From Leuctra nigra (lineage: Eukaryota > Arthropoda > Insecta > Plecoptera > Leuctridae), in NCBI GenBank assembly GCA_934045905.1, contig OW203761.1, positions 30,430,964 through 30,494,963 of the forward strand: a stretch of 64,000 nt of DNA. The letters run 5' to 3'. A model generated the notes under the pieces. The model saw only the letters and a program-made list of their open reading frames with translations. It made no database searches and was not told the DNA's origin. Positions 10,190-25,100 of the stretch are shown piece after piece. Each line of letters opens with the position of its first letter. Position 1 is the first letter of the stretch. Made by a program: the position numbers and the translations under genes.

Positions 10190-13100
10190 GTATAGTACAA
10201 AAGGGATGGTAATTCTGTCGAGACTGGACCATTACAATTAGTACATTTAGGTAACTAGGTAAATGAATAGGTAACTAACAGAAGGTACCTAGGTACATAA
10301 TCTATTATATTACTTCAGATTACAGAACTATGTGGTGGTGGCAGAGCAACAAGTCATTTAGGTCGAAGGCAGTTTTACACTGCTCTCAAATTAATAGCAG
10401 CATCTCAAGCTGGTCTGCCACTTCGTCCAGAACTCTTCCAGTCAACATTGGATGTCCCACTGCCTCGGTTCACTTGGAAGAACTCATTTGGTAAGTTGTC
10501 AATACCATTACCCAATTAATTAATATTTTTTTGTATTATTAGTTCTCCACTATTTTTGAGTTAAGAGCTACCTATAAATGACATAGCGACAATAAGGGAC
10601 ACAACGGGAATGTTGACTGAGAAGTTCAATAGTCTGTCCACAATTAACTCGACCAAGGATGGAAATAAAAAGGTAAGAATTGTGTATAGGTAGGTACCTA
10701 TAGTACTTGGTCGTCTTACATCATCATTATGTTTACATTAGGTAGTACCTACCTACATCAATTTGTAGGCAGCGCTCCAGTAGGCAACCCTTTTCTGTTT
10801 ACCACTTGGTGTTATACTTATTTGGCTGGTGCCAATGTAACTAGTGGTGTACCTACAGCCTCATGCTCAAAAGAAGTTGCGTCCGCAAGTAGAAATTTGC
10901 GGGTGTCAGTCCTCAACACCACAAGACCGTGTGCTAGTAATCTTATGGACGGAATCCAGTAGACTCTGGGCACTTGCGTCGATAAATCTAAAAATTATTT
11001 TGAGCATGTGTCTGGTAGTGACCAAAAGTTGAATGTAAGTGATTGTATTTATATTTATATTTAACGCTGTGTCTAGCCAACCGGCCACCCAGCAGATTAA
11101 TGAAAAGTTATTCAGCCGGCCACCGCCAATAGACCATAGACCCACCGCCCAATGTTTGACTTGAATGCTTCATTGTTTCATTAATATCGGTATAAATTAC
11201 AATCATCCAGAGTATTAATCTATTTTATAAATTACACAGAAATGTATAATTTTTTACTCGGAGTGTGTAAAATCCCATAGTCCCTGCGAAAGAGTAACAA
11301 CTGAGTTTTAAGTTTAATGAAGAAAAATCACACCTTTCATGCCCAAAATTAATTTGTATAACTATAATTAAACAAGTAGACGATGTACAGAGCTCGAATA
11401 TGCAATAAAACAAAATAAAAAAGTAACACTATCACTGGAATCGAACTCGGGTCTCCAGGATACCGCGCCGGCATCATACCCAAGCAACCAATCGAGCAAT
11501 GATGATTTGAGAATTATGTATTAATAAATCATATCCATAATGTACCTAATCATAATAATAAATAATAACTATTTGTATTTCAATTGAATTGAATTTCATT
11601 TACATTGAAGGCGGTATATTTTACTCTTGCGCATGTTAAAAAAATTGCGTTGGCCGGTCGAATAAGATTCTACTATTCTGCCGGGTGGCCGGTCGGCTAG
11701 ACACTCCGTATATTTAACCACAAAATTAATGGGTCATTCCACGGTAACTCATGTTACAATCTCAAGTATTTTGTTTCATAAAATGATATGCCACAGCCAC
11801 AATATTAATGCTATACATTTAAAAAAAATATCGTAAGGGCTTCTCAATAAGTACAAAATTATGGTATTTTTTTAATTTTTTTATTTAGAACACCTTAGCA
11901 TATAATAATTATTTCATGTTGGTAACTCATGTTACACGAAATGGGCCACTTACGTAATTAGCATCGATTGATTTCAAAATTCCTCCTCAATTGTCTGCTG
12001 AAACTAACTGTAATTTTTTTTCTATAAAACCAACTACTGCAGTGAGTTCTCAAAATAATTTCATAATTTTAAATACAATAGTTTCTAAACGATTAATTAA
12101 TTAGTCGGTAACTCATGTTACATTTTTTGGTAACTCATGTTACACATCCCTTTTTAAGCAGGAAATTAGGTAGTCAAAAAACGAGTTAAAGTGGGAAGTT
12201 ATTCATCTTGAACAGAGCATAAACTCATTATAATAAATTTTAGAAAATTTGTTTAAAAAATTTCAATATCAAAATATATTTTTTTTTTATAAAATTTTTT
12301 ATATTTTTTTCCCCAAAATATATTAAAAAACGCAAAACATTTTTTTCTGGCTCACGTATACAGATAGTTGTAAATTAGTTGAAGTTGACAAAATTAAACT
12401 GCCCTAAAAAAAGATTTTCTAGAAAATGGTTTGTTTTGTTTTCGACAAAATTTAATCGTTTAAGTGCGGTCAATTGTAGAATATTCATATCAGCCCCAAA
12501 AAAATTGTATGCCAACAATCTTTATAATCTTTTAAATAAAATAAATAAAAACCCCAAGATTTTATATTTTTTTTCAAAAAACGGATACATTTTTATGGAA
12601 TGACCCTAATGCATTTTTAAAATATGTACCAAAAGTAGGTACCTACCTTTTGTGAATAATTGTTTTGTATTTTGTATTTTTTCGATTATTTTTTAATGTA
12701 GTGATACGGTACTGATAAGTTGACATTCGTTACATTTGCATAAAGCCGGTTTCACATAAAGCGCGTTTTGCGTTTCGCGTCTTTCTTATTGACCAATAAC
12801 AAGTCCAGAAACCGATCACGGCAGACTTGTGATTAGTCTATAAAAATAACGCGAAATGCGCTTTATGTGAAACCGGCTAATGAATGCAAATCTACCTAGT
12901 AGTAAATTACTGGGAACCTAAGTGATGTTTAAGCTTATACCTACTTTCAATTCAATTCAATTCAATTATCTTTATTGTTACAATACAAAATGGTGAACAT
13001 TCAACAGTAAATACACCATGTGTAATGTTGATCTTCCAGTAACTTTTTTTCATGGACTTTCATGGAATTTGTTTTGTAACTTTGTTTCATACTTGAACGT

Positions 13101-16100
13101 GTTTTAATAGTAGGTAGAGCCTAGAGGTATACCTACCTATGTCTGACTCTTGAAGTGGCAAATCTAGAGGATGTTACGTATAGAAAATAGATGCTTCAAG
13201 TTGATGCTCCAAGTGTGAGTGTCAATATGTAACCTTTAACGAGTGGGTAGTTAATTTTAAGTTTTTCCTGCTACTACCCGATTGTATGAAAGAGAAAATT
13301 GGCTCTGGAGGTAACGTTTTGAACTTGAACTGGAATAGGGTTACCTTCCAATATAATGGCATGCCTGAATCCTACTACGAACAGCAGAAACGAAATGCAA
13401 AGAATGAAGAAATAATGTCTCGATTGTTCTATGCAGAAAGTTGGGACCACATTGAGCCTCGTGCTGCCAGCCCTGATCTTATTCAGCTAAACGACACTGA
13501 AAAACCAGTTCCTCCTTTGGTAAGCGAATTTATTTTTATATATTCTATGCTTAGTTGGAAGCAGGTTTGCGATATTTATTTATTTATTTTCTGACAGAAT
13601 CATATTTTTGCTGTTAAAATTAATATTCAGTCAAATCAGTAGATAGTTTTATAAATTTTTCAATCTTAGTAAGAGTGCATTATACATACTAACATACCTA
13701 GTCAAAGAACTAGGGATGTGCATCCCTAGGGTAGGTAGCTAGTACTAGAGTAGAAATATTTGGAGGTCGGGTCGAGTTCGAATTAGGTAGGTAGGTAGGT
13801 AGTAAAATTAAGTTGGGTACCTAGTCGATCGAATAATTTTGGGTACTACTTATTTATTTTTATTATTTTACATGCAGTATACAGGTAGAGAAATTTATTG
13901 ACATTCCATAATATCTGAGAATAGATTAATATATCAACTCAAAAATATCAAGTGAAAGATGAAAAAAAGATTTTAAGTAGATTTCCACAGAGTTATAAAG
14001 TACCAACAAATTCTCCGTCTCCTTGCATGCATGCAAACATGAATCTCAGCCCCCAGTTTTTATCTAGAGCTATAGGCAGCGTGTTTAGACAACAGATGGC
14101 ACTGCAAAAGTACAGACAGAGCCACCTAATCTGTGGGAAGGAAGCTTACCTTTTGGCAAGGCGTCCAAGTCGCTGCAGTTATATGTTATGTTGCTGCACA
14201 TATTACGCATTATCAATTCTTAAAATTTACACAAGTTTATCTAATGTTTATTCGCCTACAAAATATTAACAACAAAGTGTTCACAATTTCACTGAATCTG
14301 ATCACAATATTAATTTGCGCGACTAAGTTCTGATTCCGAAATATTTTGAGTACATTTGTTGACATCTGATCGGTTGCTAGGTCACGGCCAATGAGAAATA
14401 AAACAGTTGACGATCTTCCCACAAATGTTGCTAATTTCTCTCACTCGTGGCGAACACTCGGTGCCTATAGCTAGGTAACTATGTAGTCAATAAAATTGCC
14501 CGGCATTAGATACGTATTTTATTTTCGCAATAAAATGTAATTCAATGTACCTAGGTACTTACAGGTACTTTAAATAAGAATTTTATAGCTTTTTGGCATA
14601 ACGGTGGGAATTAAGTTTTTCAATGAAATACCTGAATCAGTTACCTATTTATTGAACAATTGTAAATTGTAGGAATTGACACTTCATTATAGCTTCTCAT
14701 GAGATGTGGATACATAAATAACTTCATAGAATGGAGCACAATTCAGCATACCTACACTAATTTTTAAAACAACTGTTTGTTTTGTCACATCTTAGGCTGC
14801 AGCATTCCATATGATAAATTAGACATTGAAATTATTTTTTAACCCTTCAGATTAATTTAATACATCATATTTTTAAATTGCAATTAAGTTAGAATTACCA
14901 ATGTTGAATAATAATATTTTAGAAGTACTCCATATTTTATAGTTCCTATAAGTAGGAAACGTTAGGGTGGTGTGGCAACAGTAGGCATTTACCTACTATT
15001 TTAAGTTGATTTTTGGCTGTCCGACTCAATTATTCAGATTGATAATTCCTACGATTACCGCTCCAATGTCGAAAACTTCTATAACCTAGCTTGTTTATAG
15101 CAGGCACTTGGTACTGTTGACAATTCCTCTTATTGGAGAATCACACAGACACTGCTTATTAGTCGATTGATTACTAATGGCGTTTTTCGACTGGCCGCAC
15201 TAGGTTTGCACTCGGTTTGAAATTAGCATTGAGTTTTGTATGGTGACGTCATTTCAGTGCAACCCCATTGCAGCACCAGTGCGGCCAGCCGAAAACGCCA
15301 TAAGTCAAATCAATGTTATCCTGCCATAAGAGATATGAATGCAATATTAGGTTTGTTCGTTTGACAAATCCAATGCCAGTTCGAGCAAGAGCAGGTTCAG
15401 AGCAGAGCAACATTGGATGACGTCATCTTTAGGTCCGAGCAACTTCGAGCAGCTGCTCTTTTTGGTAGCAGCGCCATTAGTATACATGATTTCGGACAAA
15501 TTAATAAATACATAAATTCTGACAGAATATCATAGATATAATTATTAACAATATTACTGCTTGGTGTTGAAACAATACTAGTAGGTACTAAAAACACATC
15601 GCCACATTACTATCTTTGTAATAATAAATAATCATTAATCATAACCTATATCCGCTGATAATCATATCCGCTGGTTCCAATTTAATGGGTCTGTTGGTGT
15701 TCCCACCAACACTAGGGCCGCAGGACTACTGGAGACCGGCTGGCCACGCCTGGCGTCTCCTCCTCGTCTTCTTTTTCTTCCTCCACTTCCAATTGTTCCA
15801 CAAATTGCCTCCACCTTGTTCTGTCTTCCCACTGTCTTTCAGCCTCCAACTCACTCCAACTTCCTCCTCTCTCCATGAAACATCCTCCTTAATAACTCCA
15901 ATCCACCTCTCTCTTGGTCTTCCTACTCTACGTGGTCCCGAAGTAGCCGACTCAAACACCAGCCGTGGCACTCACCCTGTTCCCATCCTCTTCATGTGGC
16001 CAAACCACCGAAGCCTCTCTCTGCCCAATTTAAACCCCAATCTCTCTACCCCCAGCTCACTTCTTATCTTCTTACTTCGGATCTTGTCCATTCTTGTGAC

Positions 16101-19100
16101 TCCCTTCACACTCCTCAAGAACTTCATCTCCGCTGCCTGAAGCTGATCCATTTCCTATCCTACCACTACCACGTCACTGCCCCGTATGTTAGAATTGGCA
16201 GGAAATACATTTTATTTTGCAATTCAAACAAAATCTTCGTACTTTCCGCGCGTGCAGAACTCACTCTGGCCAAAAAGTCCAAGTAGAAATACCCGCTTGA
16301 TCGTGCTCGATTGCTCTGAACCGGCCCTGCTCGATGGCTGCCGAACAGCCACGAGCAGGCTGCTCGAAGTTGCTCGAATACAAACGAACGGCCATCGTGT
16401 GATCAGTGCTGCTCCGAGCAGCTTCGAGCAGGCAAACGAACAGACCTATTGCCGATTATCACATTGATAATTGGTGTTTCATTGTCCATTATTGTCCTGC
16501 CTGGCAATCTTTGTAAATAGGTCAAAAACAAAGTAGGGTCAGTTTTGTACCTATTTGGTAAAATATAAAGTATATACCTCGTCATATTTTGGTCTCTGCC
16601 ATCTTTTCCAAATTTACCGCTGACCGGTAAATTTACCGATTTTTTCAGAATCATTAAAAGTGCCATCCCTACTACCTAGAGACCTGTATGATTGGTCATT
16701 AAATGGATACAAGTATGATTCTTTTCAGAGGGATTGTATTTTTTTGTAATAAAACTATAAAACAGGTTATGTGCTGTGTTACAGGATGAACATCCCGTAC
16801 TGAGCGAGTGCGTCATGGAAGTTGAATCTCCGCTAGCTAATAATGTTTCTCCAACGTCTCGACCTAAGGCAGCATCACCGGAAGCATCCAGCACTGCCAG
16901 CGATTCCCCCACACCAACAAATAGTGTGCAAGACAAGAACTGGGTGACGACCACCCAGTGGCAATCATTAGGTGAGAATTATTATCCTAAACTTGTTTGT
17001 AAATGTTTAAAATTTTAAATAAATCGAACTAGAAGCAACAGTTGATTGCAAACTGCTGGTGGGTAACTAGATTTTTAGATGGGATTGCATTGCAGTTCAG
17101 CTCTGGTGCTCAACTCTGGTTCGAGTTCAGACGTACACTGTCCAGACTGTAGTACTACATACCTATCTGTTGGTTTGGTACCAAGAAGCTGAAATTTAAG
17201 TTGTCATATTAGAGCATTATAATCACTTTCTTTATTCTCAGAGCAAGTCATTAATAGTTGCTACAGTTTTTCATGATGTAATATAAATTACCTACGACAA
17301 ACTAACGGAGTTTTGACGTGGATTGATTTTACAATTTTTTTCTCTCTGCTCAACATTCCCAAATATTTGTACTAGCCCCAAAATATTTGTGTGTAATATA
17401 TGTGTCTCCCGAAAGCAATTTTTATGACACATTGTAGATAACACATTCTTTGTCACAGAGAAGCAAGTAGGTAACTTCAAACAATTTCCACTCCACTTTA
17501 GCACATTGATTAACGATTATTGATTGACCCTTGTTTCTTCTGCAATAACAGTGTGTGAGGAGCAACGGCAGCTACTGGGGACAGAGGAAGAGTCATCCGA
17601 CCGGCACAGCAGCGAAGATGAAGGGGAGGGCGAGGTTTGGATCATTACCGATGAGCAGCGGGACTATTACACCGCACAATTCCGCACATTGCAACCAGAC
17701 CCAACCGGACTGATTGCTGGTCCAGTTGCTCGGCAATTCTTTGAGAAGTCTCGTCTGCCTGTTCAAGAGCTACGCAAGATATGGTTAGTGCAGACATCTG
17801 TCACCCCCCCCCCCTCACCTTTCCCTTTAAAAGTCATTATGAATACAGTGGAGCCTCAGTTATAGGCTACAATTGTGAAGAGAGATGAGGAAAAGTTATA
17901 GATAGCTATTACTGAACATTTTATTTGTATGAAAACAGTAACTACGTACCTATTATTTACGCATATGTTACATTTTGGATGTAACGGATCGCATTTTCTA
18001 CGATTTTCTTTCACTTTCCCAGCAGTGTATGCAATGTCGACGTGGGAATATTGACTTGTTTTGTATCCATATAGGCCAGTGGTACTCAACCTTTTTGACT
18101 TGAATAATTTTTTTAATAATTCAAATTTGCTTTTTTTGGGGGGCCGCACTTTTAAAAAAATAATGCTCACGTGATCAGGTTGGTTCATTCCAGGCGCAAA
18201 GAAACTACTTGCCTATGATAAGAAACGCCTATGATATATCGTATTATCGTTTCATCCATGTGCCGTGAGTAATATTTTGTAATAATAATAATAATCTATC
18301 CGCTGGTTCCAATTTAATGGGTCAGGGGGTGGGTGTTCCCACCAACACTAGGGCCGCAGGACTACTGGAGACCGGCTGGCCACGCCTGGCATCTCCTCCT
18401 CGTCTTCTTCTTCTTCCTCCACTTCCAATTGTTCCACAAATTGCCTCTGCCTTGTTCTGTCCTCCCACTGTCTCTCAGCCTCTACTTGACTGATATGGTT
18501 GGAAATGCCTCACCAATGGACTGCCACCTTGACGCGGTGGTGGGGCTTAAGGGACTGGCTCGCATAGCGAGTTGGTCCCAACCAAGTGCAGTCCAGGGTC
18601 GGCCTAGTCCCATGCCCTCCCTTGAATTTGCGGTCCCCTCGGGCCGGCCTCCCCCCTCGAGATGGTGATCCCCCTGAAATCGAGTCCCACCGGTCCGATG
18701 CCTCCCCCTCCCACCCGGTCCGTCCGCATTCCGGCCTGGCCTTCCCACCAGTGCTGGACTCCCCCGGATCGGGCCAGTTAAGGTCGACCCCTCCCCATGT
18801 CCTCCAATTATGTTCAACAAAGCTAAATATAAAATTAATGTGCGCAATATAACCTCGTCGTTGACGCGCCGTTAAACCAAACTAATCTAATCTAATGGTT
18901 GGAAATGTGTAAAATTTGAGATATTGATGGTCTTAATCAACATGTCAAATTTGAACTTAATCGGAGAATTTTGATTTTCGATTTTTTAAAACGAAAACCA
19001 AGGGAGGATTTGACTGAAATGTTGTAAAACTTAATGCCTACTTACTTATTGGCCTTATTTACATTGAAAAAATTTCGAATTGATCGGGTCAACAAATCAC

Positions 19101-22100
19101 ATGATAATTTTTTAAAATCTAAACCAATCAACGGAATTCAGAAAAAAATTCAGCCTGCATGCCCCAGAGATGGTCCGTGCATGTGTGCAAAATTTCAGCT
19201 TGACCGGAGAAACAGTGCAACCTGTATATCGGTCTTAACAGAATTACAAAATAAAAGGTCCTTGACAAAGAGTGAAAGGAGACATTCGCTCAAAAAAATT
19301 GTATCCAAACTTGATCCTTTATAAGAATCAGGCATTAAATCAGGTGTTATTCCCTTTCTTTATGCTGGATTGAAATCTAAACATTCTTTGGTTTCTTTGT
19401 TTTTAGGCGCCTAGCTGATGTAACCAAGGATGGTGCCCTGTCACTGGATGAATTCAACACAGCAATGCACCTCGTTGTGCTGAGGAGAAACAACATCGAC
19501 TTGCCTGACTGCTTGCCATCAACTCTAGTTCCGCCACCCACCATGGCAGCACCAGTTCGACCACCGACTGCTGACGTTGCGGATGACAGTCCTCCTAGTT
19601 TGTCTCCACATGCTGAACCCCGTGGCAAGGAAGTTACACAGGTTCGTAAAAAAAAGAAATCACTTCATTGGCCTGCCCGTTGTGAGAGAAGTAAAGTTGT
19701 ATGTACAGTCTAATATCATGGAGATCCATCTCCTATCTTGGGCCTTGGATCAGTGATGCCAGTCCTGACATATCACTCTCCCGCATTCTCGTCTTTATAT
19801 TCTGGCTTTTGCCTCTCCACAATGTCTGTCTCCCTCTGTCCTCCCACAATCTTTCCATTGTTACTGCTCTCCTTGTTTCCTCCACATCCCATTCCCACCT
19901 CACTTGGCCCTCCCACTTTGCTCAGAGTCCACCCCTTCTACCCCAGTCTTATTTTGGGATGTAAATTTAGACCCATGCATTGAACAAGTAATGAATACAA
20001 CAAGTATTGAGTTGACCTTCAATATTTACATTTTTTGCGTTTAATTACTCTACGTTACCGGGACAGACCTGCACGTCTTCTCTCTCATGATGTAACTCTC
20101 TTGCCTTACAGTGGACCAAGTTTGTGGATTCTCCCACAAGTTCCGTGTCTTCGCCTGGACCCAAGCCAGTCAACTTTGACTTCCACAAGTCTGCAGTCGA
20201 ACAGGTTTGTGCCTCTCTTGAAATAGCCGTGCATGTGTTGGGTTGGGTTTGGTGGTGCTTTCCGTTTGCCATTTGTATCTGGTCTTGCATACAGGTTGGC
20301 ATGATTTTCCCCAGCGCCAGTTGGTGAACCCCACCATAAACCCCACTTAAAAAACCATTGGTTTTTTGAAGAAAAGTAGGTTTTTTTCAAAATAAAATAG
20401 GTAGATAACAGATGATTTAGTAGCACATTCAAAAAAAGGCCACTGGACGTATACAAACATTATGTTTGTCTCGTAGGATCCGAAGATCTTGCACCCAGTA
20501 CCACTGAGAGTAACTCCGGAGACACAATGCCTTACTAACGAGGGCGAGGAGCCATGTCGGTCTCCACGTAACAACCAACCAATCCCGTATGAGCATCTCA
20601 GCGTGGAGTCCGGAAGTCCCAAGAAAGGTCTGGATCCGAGCGGGGCAGAGATCCGGCCCATTCAGCGTCCACAGCCTAAGAAACCAGCTGCCCCTGGTCC
20701 GGGGGCCATTCCCCCTCCACCTCATCCCGCTCTGCTCTCCAGCCCAGACACCGACCCCACACAAAGGTGAGTTCACTTTCGTTTGTCTCTTGAACTTGCT
20801 ACCGTCAACTGTCATTTTCATGTTGATGTTCAACTTTTGCAGTGGCTTGTCCGGCCCAATGAGTCTGCCATCCAGTCAGATGACCTTGAAGAAAGAACCC
20901 CCTCCACCACCGCCCACACGGCCCTACAAGACCCACATTCGCAGCTCTTCTCTAGACCTCAACAGACTAGGTAACTAATATATCTAGTCTCAACAGACTA
21001 GATAACTAATGTAACTCAACAGACTAGCTAACTATTGTAACTCTTGTTCAACTATGTACGTAAATCACATAAATATGAGACCCAAAGTAACGCCAGAGGA
21101 AGCAGTGTGGTGCTGTGCATATGTCTCATTTATTTACTTCTTTTTATAGGAAATTCTGCCACCCTGCTGGGTGCTCCACCTGTTGTACCTCCCAGAGTAT
21201 CTCCCTCGACGGTAAGCTTTTTATTTTATATGCTATGTTTATATTTTTTTTAGTATTTATGTTTTATGTTTATTATAATTCTATAGATTCATATTGTAGG
21301 TTATTGACTATTGTTCTTCACAAGGAAGAAATAAATTGACACTAGTACTTCCAATCTTGTTTTGTTGGTTGAATAAATTTCCTGCTACAGGCTTATTAAA
21401 CATGATAAGCCATTAAAAATCTTAAAATCATGACTTGATTTTATGGAATATAAATTCAAAATTGTACACTTGACACTTACTCAAGTAATTAAACTAGGAA
21501 AACGCTCAGAGAAACGCGTTGAAGAGCGAGCACCGAAATACAACACTTAAAACCAAATTCTCCACCAGAAACTACCTGTATCAGCATATAAAAGGGAAGC
21601 TGCAACTCCCGCTATAGGGTAGGTTAGGTAGTCAACACAGTGACACAGACCCGATATCAGGAAGAATACCTGAGAGCGTGGATATGCATGGAAAAGAATG
21701 TACTATCTCAGTAGCAAATATAATATAATAAGTCAATGACTAATAATGATTCGTTAAAACCAATTCAAGGATTTGGCTGAACATTTGTAAGATTTGAGAC
21801 AATTTAGTTTGCAATTACTTGGCAAAATTTCAAATTTATCAAACCTACCAATCAGAAGATAATTTTTTCAAAACTCAAAATTTTGATTAACCAATCAACG
21901 GATTTAAAAAAAATTAGGGACTGCAACGCCCGGAGATGGTCCGTACATGTGTGCAAAATTTCAGCTCAATCGGATAAAATCTGTGACCTCTGTATAGCAC
22001 TGAAAAAAAAAAAAAAAAAAGAGGTCCGTGCCAAAAGAAGACAAAAGGAGTCGCTCGCTCAATAATAATGATGAATGAATTATTATGTTTGTTGTTTAAG

Positions 22101-25100
22101 ACTTCTCCAAAGAAACTGATTGGCCAGCGCAGTGAGGGAGACGTTCTGTCCTTGGCCAGTCGGCAACCGGGTTTTGCAGACTTCACTCAGTTCTCTCAAG
22201 AGGAGGAAGAAGAGTGTGTGACAGACGCGCCTCCTCCCAGACGTCACGGAGCATTTGAAGTTTACCGAAAGCCAGTTCAGAGTGAGTACAGCTCATCTAA
22301 AGATCATAATTCAAATGGGAATGGGGATACTCAAGACTTAAAAATAGGTACCTACTGTCCTATTGACATCGACTTTCATCACCAGTTAAATGGCAATGAG
22401 TCAATGACACTTCTCTAATCTAAGTCCGATGATTGTTCTTGTAGGAGACTTTTCGCTGACTATGGTAATATTCATTATAATATTTTAGTAATAGATCCTA
22501 TTGGAACCAACCACCACACTCTGACATTACGGTGTCTCAAAAAAAAACTCAAAAAAGTCATTTGAAAAACATAAGTAGTACCTACCCACATTTTTAAAAA
22601 TTATGAATTTATTTTGAAAATTTTAATTTGGTAGGTTATGCATGAAATTTACTAGGAAAATGCTCAGTGTAACGCGTTGATGAGCGAGCACGGGTACGTG
22701 CAAATTCTCGAATCGGAAATGCGTACACAACGCACAGAAAACATATACATCCATATTGAACTGTAACATGATCCACTCAATCAACATAAAAGTATATGAG
22801 AAAATAAGTGACACGACTGACTTCTGGCGGATTCTTTGGTACTATCCATATGGGGGATAATGGAGGATATAAAGGGTTTTTAATTTTATTTATGTAAATA
22901 AATGATATAAAATTTGTTTTAGTTTTTTGTTATGGCTGAAAAAGTAATAATAATAATAATAATAATGGTTTTTATTAGCAACTTAGGATTATACACAATA
23001 AGTAGGTAATTGCACTATCCGGTGGTTACTATACATTTTCACAATCTGATGCATACATATACATGAATCTGATACAGGAAATTATTTTTGCTCATCTGGA
23101 AATATATTTTTGGCAAGTTCGTTGGATGGCAGGCTGTTCCATAGCCTAGTCCCTCTGCCAAGTAGTGAGTGGCGTCCTATGTTTGTACGGTAGAACTTCA
23201 AAAATAGTTTATGTCCATTATCACCCCGAACCACTGCCTTGCTTTGGTGAGTTTCCACGTATTTGGCCAGGTCCCGCCAGGCTTCGAGTCCACATACAGC
23301 CTTGTAGATGTAGCGTAGACTGACTCTGGAGCGGCGCACTTCGAGGCTATCCCACTTCAGTTTTCTGACCAGCTTGGTTATGCTTACGGCAGGACACTTC
23401 TTCTTCTTATCCCACCTTCGATGGCATCCGGTGACATGTCTGGCCGCTTTCTTCTGGACTCTCTCGATGGCGTTGATGAGCCCTGCAGAGTGTGGGTCCC
23501 AAATTCCACTGCAGTATTCGACTAATGGTCGAATTAGGCAAACATATGCATGTTGTTTAGTCTTAGCGTGACTGCCCTTTAAGTTACGCATTACGAAATG
23601 TAAAGATCTTAGGGCTTTCGTGGTTACTCCCGCTATGTGCTTGGACCAGCTTAGGTTCTTAGTTAGCGTTACCCCTAGATATTTACAACTGTCTGATTTA
23701 ATGAGTTGCTGGTTGTTCATTGTGTAAGTGGTTGGGACTGGGGATCTTCTCCTGGTGAAGCTAACAATAGTGGTTTTGGCAGCGTTTAGCCTCATTCCGT
23801 TCCCGTTTACCCATTCTTGGATGTTATCCAGGTCAGCTTGGATGCGTTCTTGATCCTCCGGCACTTGGATTGTGGAGAAAATTATGAGATCGTCAGCAAA
23901 CAATTTCATGGGGGATAATATGACCTTGGCCACGTCATTTATGAAGCCTAAGAACAGTGTCGGGCCTAATACCGTCCCTTGCGGTACACCCGAGGTGATG
24001 GCCACTGGGGTAGAGTCTGATGAGCCTATCCGCACAACTTGAGTTCTGTTGGTAAGGAATGCACTGATCCAGCTGACAACCCTTCGGTCTAGTCCCATTC
24101 CTGCAAACTTGTCCATCAGACGACTGTGGGGCACAACATCAAAGGCCTTCGCAAAGTCGACGAGTATTGCATCGACTTGCTTGTTGGCATCAAGACATTC
24201 GGCCAGTTCCTGAGTGAAGCCGGACAGGGAAGACTCGCATGAATATCCTCTTCGGAACCCATGCTGATTGTCGTAGAGCCAATTGCTAGCTCTCCATATT
24301 GAGTGGATATAATCAACAATGAGCCTCTCGAAAATTTTACAAGTAATCGATGTATTGCTTATGGGCCTATAATTTGACGGATCACTTCTGGGGCCACTCT
24401 TAAATATAGGATGTATTGTAGCCATACTCCACTCTGCTGGGATTTGACTGACTTGTAGAGAGATGTCAAATATGACTTTCAAATAAGGGACGACCGCGAG
24501 CCGGGATACCTTCAACATCTGTGACGTAACGCCATCAGGCCCTGCCCCAACATTAAACTTAATATGTTTCAACGCTTTATCTATAGATGCATTACTCACT
24601 GTGAAAGTCGGATTCGGTGGTTGAGTGTCATTGGTGCTGGGGCTTCGATTTGAGATGTGCCATTTAGGGTCTTCATTGAATACCTTTTGGTAGGTGGAGT
24701 TCAGTAGATTTGCTTTGTCCAGTTCCGTAGTTGCAGTAGCTTGCGGAGTTTCTAACGTAGGAATGGTGTTATAATTTCCTTTACGACTGTTAACATGTTT
24801 ATAAAACTGACTCCAATTTCCTGGACAATCTATATTTAATAGTTTCTCCATGTGTTTGTTCAGGGCAGAGTTCTTCGCTGTGTTGAGTTCTGAGAGTAGG
24901 GATTTGAATTCCACGGGCTGGATCTTCCTCTTCGGATACGCTTTCCGACATTTTATTTTCAACCTCTTGACTTCCTTGTTATAAAATATTGGATCGCAGT
25001 TCTTCTTTAAAGTACGTTGTGGGATGAACTCCAACCGTGCCTGATCCATGAGCGCCTTGAAGCTATTCCAGAGAGTGTTTATGCCACCTGTTTGAGCAGA

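Noticed and set aside
18496..18594. Alternative pseudoknot pairing GGTTGG (18497) with CCAACC (18578)
   Set aside because: It uses bases of the target-site duplication outside the element and leaves no room for P4 or a catalytic C; the HDV-like fold from 18507 is far better.
18481..18852. Proline/glycine-rich frames on both strands
   Set aside because: They come from the GC-rich body of the short retroelement; its known boundaries and ribozyme explain the sequence better.
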